A stretch of 9,577 bases of DNA, from assembly GCA_030043395.1 (NCBI GenBank), contig JASHXW010000322.1:1-9577 (forward strand). Direction: 5' to 3'. Made by a program: the position numbers and the translations under genes. Source of the stretch: Streptosporangiaceae bacterium (lineage in GTDB: Bacteria > Actinomycetota > Actinomycetes > Streptosporangiales > Streptosporangiaceae). This document shows positions 7,181 to 9,577 of this stretch, in pieces; positions within the stretch are counted from its first letter, which is position 1; every line of letters starts with the position of its first letter. The notes below the pieces were generated by a model. It searched no databases. It was not told where the DNA came from and was given only the letters and a program-made list of their open reading frames with translations.

Positions 7181-7332
7181 CTCGTCAGAGCTTTGGCACG
7201 ACACGACGTAGCACCGCAGGTGCAGCCACTTCGGGTCACCCCTTAAGCCGGGGAAACCTGTCCTGACCCTGGGCGTCTCTCGACGTCGTCGGATCAGTGG
7301 CCTGTGTTCGTGTCGACGCCTCACCGAACGAG
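7181..7332 (-). promoter_or_regulatory. M-box (ykoK-type) Mg2+ riboswitch aptamer
   Basis: Read on the minus strand, the conserved M-box blocks occur in order with normal spacing: CTCGTTCGGTGAGGC at the 5' end, GCCACTG, ACGTCGAGAGACGCC, GGGTCAGGACAGG, CGGCTTAAGGGGTGA, AGTGGCTG, and GTGCCAAAGCTCTGACGAG at the 3' end. The P1 helix closes as CTCGT (7332-7328) with ACGAG (7185-7181); GCCACTG is positioned to pair with AGTGGC. The element is about 150 nt, typical of the family, which folds on binding several Mg2+ ions and represses Mg2+ transporter genes. It lies in the long leader of the Nramp-type transporter, downstream of a good promoter. No strong U-rich terminator directly follows, so the output may be translational. 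Confidence 0.95.
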
Positions 7333-7354
7333 GTGCCGTCTGCAAACCATCGCA

Positions 7355-7383
7355 AGCATAACACGCCTGCACAGTCCGGGCAA
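7355..7383 (-). promoter_or_regulatory. Housekeeping-sigma promoter for the M-box/transporter transcript
   Basis: On the minus strand TTGCCC (7383-7378) and TATGCT (7360-7355) are separated by exactly 17 nt, close to TTGACA/TATAAT. Transcription would begin near 7348, about 15 nt before the M-box P1 helix, giving a leader of about 440 nt. Confidence 0.65.
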
Positions 7384-7436
7384 TATCACCCACACCGTAC
7401 CGATGTCAGCCAGCTTGGAGAACAGCAACCGGAATG

Positions 7437-7454
7437 GCCGGGTTATTCCCCGGC
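7437..7454 (-). terminator. Probable terminator of the ligase gene
   Basis: GCCGGG and CCCGGC form a perfect 6-bp stem around GAATAA, starting nine bases after the ligase stop. AACC and GGTT can extend the stem with a bulge. It lies before the downstream transporter promoter, so it would separate two genes on the same strand. Confidence 0.55.
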
Positions 7455-7463
7455 GGTTGTGCC

Positions 7464-8450
7464 TTAGCGGCTGGCGTCGCGGCCAGGATTGCTCGCCTCG
7501 GGCACCTCTCGCACCACTTCCGCAGCGTCCTTGTCGGACCGCAGGCCCTGGAATCTGGGGTGGCGCAGCTGGCCGTCCCTGGTCCACTCCGAGAACGCCA
7601 CCTCGCCGACCAGGAGCGGCTCTACCCAGTGCACGCCTGCGCGTGGCAGGGAGCCAGACTCGAAGGCTGGTCCGGATCGCTCGATACCGCTGAGCTTGGC
7701 GTGAATGCGCTCCAGGGCGTCCGCGCCGAATCCAGTACCGACCTTTCCGGCATAGGCGAGCCGGCCGTCTGCGTCGTAGTAGCCGAGCAGCAGCGCACCG
7801 AAGTGCTGACGGGAACCGCGCGGATCGGTATAGCCGCCGATCACGAACTCCTGCCCGCTCTCGCACTTGAACTTCAGCCAGTTCCTGGTCCGCCCGCTCG
7901 CGTAGCGCGCGTCAGCGCGCTTGGCGATCAGGCCCTCCCAGCCGTCGGCGCACGCTTGCTGAAAGAAGTGCTCGCCGTCGCCTTCGCGGTGGTCGGTGTA
8001 ACGCAGCGACCCGCCATACGGGATCAGGTGCGCGAGCAGCTCCTTGCGCTCGCGCTGCGGGAGGTTCCGCGTGTCCTGGCCTGAAGCGAACATCACGTCG
8101 AACAGGTACAGGTAGGCGGGCACCTTGCGCACGAGATCCTCGCTCGGTCGCGCCTGCCCTAGCCGCTGCTGCAGCAGTTCGAAGCTGGTCTTGCTGCCGG
8201 CGAAGGCGACGATCTCGCCGTCGACGACGGCTCCGGGCTCGACCTGGTCGGCGATCGCCTGGGCGACCTCGGGAAAGGTGGTCGTGATCTCCCGGTCGTT
8301 GCGGGACATCAGGCGGACCTTGTGGCCGTCGGCGAATGCCAGGCACCGTTCGCCATCCAGCTTGCGCTCGAAGAGCCAGGCTGGGCCGGAGAACCTGTCC
8401 CTGGTCAGCGTCGCGAGCTGCGGCTCGATCCACGCTGGTAGCGCTGCCAT
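7464..8450 (-). CDS. Stand-alone LigD-type ATP-dependent DNA ligase
   Basis: A 328-residue ligase made only of the adenylation and OB-fold domains, the size of the LigD ligase domain. Nucleotidyltransferase motifs appear in order: motif I F27-ERKLDGER with the AMP-accepting lysine K30; R50; DGEIVAF at 77-83; FDVMF at 117-121; EGLIAK at 172-177; and WLKFK at 191-195. The OB-fold follows (FVIGGYTDP to GKVGTGF, then VGEVAFSEWTRDGQLRHPRFQGLR). It would seal nicks or double-strand ends in the cytosol using ATP. LigD relatives work with Ku in end joining, but no Ku, polymerase or nuclease domain is present here. ATG 8450 is the only reasonable start; its Shine-Dalgarno is weak (AAGGTG at 11 nt). 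Its promoter should lie in 8451-8554 but is not obvious. Confidence 0.9.
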   Translation of the reverse strand: MAALPAWIEPQLATLTRDRFSGPAWLFERKLDGERCLAFADGHKVRLMSRNDREITTTFPEVAQAIADQVEPGAVVDGEIVAFAGSKTSFELLQQRLGQARPSEDLVRKVPAYLYLFDVMFASGQDTRNLPQRERKELLAHLIPYGGSLRYTDHREGDGEHFFQQACADGWEGLIAKRADARYASGRTRNWLKFKCESGQEFVIGGYTDPRGSRQHFGALLLGYYDADGRLAYAGKVGTGFGADALERIHAKLSGIERSGPAFESGSLPRAGVHWVEPLLVGEVAFSEWTRDGQLRHPRFQGLRSDKDAAEVVREVPEASNPGRDASR

Positions 8451-8554
8451 AACCCGGCGGCACCTTGCGCCTTCAGGGCGGTGACCGCGATCCTTGCCAC
8501 GCGCTCAGTCTGCCATGCGCGACCTGCCTCGCCGCAGCTGCGCAAGAAGCAAGC

Positions 8555-8598
8555 GAGACCGGTCTGGCTGGCACGGGGGCACCAGCCAGGCCGGTCTC
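8555..8598 (-). terminator. Strong intrinsic terminator of the 6C-like RNA
   Basis: Seventeen-nucleotide arms (8582-8598 and 8555-8571) match at 16 of 17 positions around a 10-nt loop containing CCCCC. On the minus strand the stem is followed by GCTTGCTTCTTGC, a T-rich tail for this GC content, so termination of minus-strand transcription is favoured. It also insulates the ligase gene, 104 bp further on. Confidence 0.8.
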
Positions 8599-8603
8599 AC
8601 GTC

Positions 8604-8638
8604 GGCCGGGGGAAGCCGTTCCGCCGGCCGGGGGAGCC
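8604..8638. repeat. Short direct repeat GGCCGGGGGA(A)GCC
   Basis: GGCCGGGGGAAGCC at 8604-8617 recurs as GGCCGGGGGAGCC at 8626-8638, one base shorter. On the minus strand both give CCCCC runs within the 6C-like transcript, between its third hairpin and the terminator. Confidence 0.7.
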
Positions 8639-8766
8639 TGCGGCGCGTCGTCCGGTGGGGAACCGGGCTGCGCAAACCTGGTCAGACCGGGGGGTGCCTG
8701 ACACCGGTTACGTACGACCGCCGGAGGTTCGCCGGGGGGTGCTCGCTCTCCGTCGGTCGATAGCTA

Positions 8767-8866
8767 AGACGCTGGGAGACGCCCGTCGCGTTTCGTGATG
8801 TGCGCCACACGAACGGCCGCGCGGTTACCGGACGGTTGCAGAGGTCACGGCTGCCGGAAGGCAAGG
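8767..8866. other. Intergenic stretch with no recognised feature
   Basis: This part of the 8451-8902 gap should hold the minus-strand promoter of the 6C-like RNA. No clear -35/-10 pair, tRNA or coding signal is visible in it. Confidence 0.4.
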
Positions 8867-8896
8867 TTGCGCACTGGCCAGCGGTCAAACTTAGAT
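8867..8896 (+). promoter_or_regulatory. Possible promoter giving a leaderless GT2 mRNA
   Basis: TTGCGC (8867-8872) and TTAGAT (8891-8896) are 18 nt apart. Initiation six to seven bases later would fall on the A of the ATG at 8903. No Shine-Dalgarno precedes that ATG, so a leaderless transcript fits. The -10 match is imperfect. Confidence 0.4.
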
Positions 8897-8902
8897 ACGC
8901 CC

Positions 8903-9577
8903 ATGGACATCACGGTGATAACGGCATCAATTCCTGAGCGTCGGCGCATGCTGGCGGAGACGATCGAGTCGGTGCAGGTTCAGACTTCTCCCGTCGACGC
9001 GCACCTCGTTCGCGTGCAACGGCCGCCGCAGGGCCTCCTCAGCCCCAGGCATGTCGCGATGCAACACAACGCTCTGCTGAAGGCCGTAGACACTGAGTGG
9101 GTAGCCACGCTGAACGATGACGACATCTACCACCCCGACCACGTCGAGAAGATCGGGTCGCACCTTGGGCCGGACGTCGACGTGGTCTACTCCTGGCCCA
9201 CGAACGAATATGACTGGTTTCGTATCGACGTGAGCGACTGGACGCCCAGGGAGGTTGCCGATCGACTGGAGGAGGGCAACTTCATCCGCGAGGCGATCAC
9301 GGTTCGCACGGAACTGCTCCGCCAGCTGGGCGGCTGGGGAGGCGACTACCAAGACGGCGTGTTCAGCGAGACCGGCGTCGAATGGGAGGACTGGGACCTG
9401 CTGATCCGCCTAGCCCGAGCGGGGGCCAGGTTCCGGTGCGTCCCGCTCGAAACCTGGGATTACCGTGCCGGGGAGTGGCGAGCGGTCTTGAGCTGGGAAA
9501 AGGACGAGCCCCCTGAATTTGAAGTGCTCACGGCTCGCTACGGAATCGCCGGGGAACTTTCGGATGTGACGCACTGG
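8903..9577 (+). CDS. GT2-family glycosyltransferase, 3' end outside window
   Basis: Open from ATG 8903 to the window edge, 225 residues without a stop. The start MDITVITASIPERRRMLAETIESVQVQT is the first beta strand and helix of a GT-A fold. SPRHVAMQHNALLKAVDTEWVATLNDDDIYHP carries the DxD metal/nucleotide-sugar motif at D72-D74. Downstream, EGNFIREAITVRTELLRQLGGW and E160-WEDWDLLIRLARAGARF match the acceptor-side region with an ED catalytic-base candidate (E162/D163). It is probably a cytosolic or membrane-peripheral glycosyltransferase using a nucleotide sugar; donor and acceptor are unknown. Codon use (ATA, TCA, ATT, TTT, CTA) is less GC-biased than that of the other genes, which may mark acquired DNA. 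It diverges from the 6C-like RNA and ligase. Confidence 0.85.
   Translation, partial: MDITVITASIPERRRMLAETIESVQVQTSPVDAHLVRVQRPPQGLLSPRHVAMQHNALLKAVDTEWVATLNDDDIYHPDHVEKIGSHLGPDVDVVYSWPTNEYDWFRIDVSDWTPREVADRLEEGNFIREAITVRTELLRQLGGWGGDYQDGVFSETGVEWEDWDLLIRLARAGARFRCVPLETWDYRAGEWRAVLSWEKDEPPEFEVLTARYGIAGELSDVTHW

Larger units (their letters stand above)
8555..8760 (-). ncRNA. 6C-type small RNA with C-rich loops
   Basis: On the minus strand, stem 1 pairs CGACCGACGGAG (8759-8748) with CTCCGGCGGTCG (8726-8715), 12 positions with one A-G mismatch, and its loop contains exactly six C (8739-8734). Stem 2 pairs GTCAG with CTGAC (8702-8681), and its loop again has exactly six C (8694-8689). Both loops share GCACCCCCCGG. 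Two stem-loops, each with at least six loop cytosines, define the actinobacterial 6C RNA, which in mycobacteria binds mRNAs through these loops. A third hairpin, CCGGT-TCCCC-ACCGG (8666-8652), and two CCCCC repeats (8604-8638) follow. The RNA then ends in a strong terminator. The 5' end is set only by stem 1; TAGCTA at 8761-8766 could be part of a -10 region but no -35 is evident. The extent is therefore approximate. Confidence 0.82.

Noticed and set aside
8575..8739. Plus-strand G-quadruplex cluster from six G-runs
   Set aside because: Possible chemically, but the paired stems, shared hexacytosine loops and T-tailed terminator on the minus strand explain the runs better as a C-rich RNA.
8711..8760. 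Possible tRNA suggested by a GGTTCG near 8726
   Set aside because: No acceptor, D-arm or anticodon arm can be folded around it; it is part of the 6C stem 1 loop.
8465..8798. Three overlapping plus-strand open frames in the ligase-GT2 gap
   Set aside because: They lack ribosome-binding sites and recognisable domains, and they cover the structured 6C-like RNA; low-complexity G-runs explain them.
8927..9352. Minus-strand open frame opposite the GT2 gene
   Set aside because: The plus strand carries a complete GT-A motif series; the reverse frame has none.

Overview
The window is about two-thirds G+C. Its codon use, long GC-rich stem-loops and RNA families (an M-box riboswitch and a 6C-type small RNA) point to a high-GC actinobacterium. 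Species cannot be named. All function calls come from reading motifs; no database search was run.

Layout. Positions 1-1879 hold two divergent GT4-type glycosyltransferases only 32 bp apart; the left one (minus strand) runs off the window. A probable terminator follows the right one. Positions 2098-2634 encode a gamma-class carbonic anhydrase-like protein on the plus strand. Positions 2615-5151 (minus) encode a secreted protein of about 12 NHL-type beta-propeller repeats. Its last repeat is broken by a one-base frameshift as the sequence is given; restoring one G closes the repeat and ends the gene 20 bp inside the carbonic anhydrase gene. Positions 5267-6907 (minus) encode an Nramp-superfamily transporter with altered metal-site motifs.

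The transporter has a leader of about 440 nt. It holds a good promoter, a clear M-box (Mg2+) riboswitch, a 23-codon leader ORF with a near-perfect ribosome-binding site, several hairpins, and a helix that buries the transporter's own Shine-Dalgarno sequence. Riboswitch and altered metal site together suggest Mg2+ uptake (NRMT-like). The leader ORF overlaps a segment that could pair with either of two identical 7-mers, one next to the anti-Shine-Dalgarno. This hints at a second, translation-coupled control layer and is the most interesting part of the window.

Upstream, on the same strand, is a stand-alone LigD-type ATP-dependent DNA ligase (7464-8450) with its own terminator. The gap at 8451-8902 is not empty: the minus strand carries a 6C-like small RNA with two loops of exactly six cytosines, more C-rich elements, and a strong intrinsic terminator. 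A GT2-family glycosyltransferase starts at 8903, possibly leaderless, and runs off the right edge.

The genes do not form one pathway. The three glycosyltransferases suggest cell-surface glycan synthesis. The Mg2+ transporter, ligase and 6C RNA are independent housekeeping or regulatory units.
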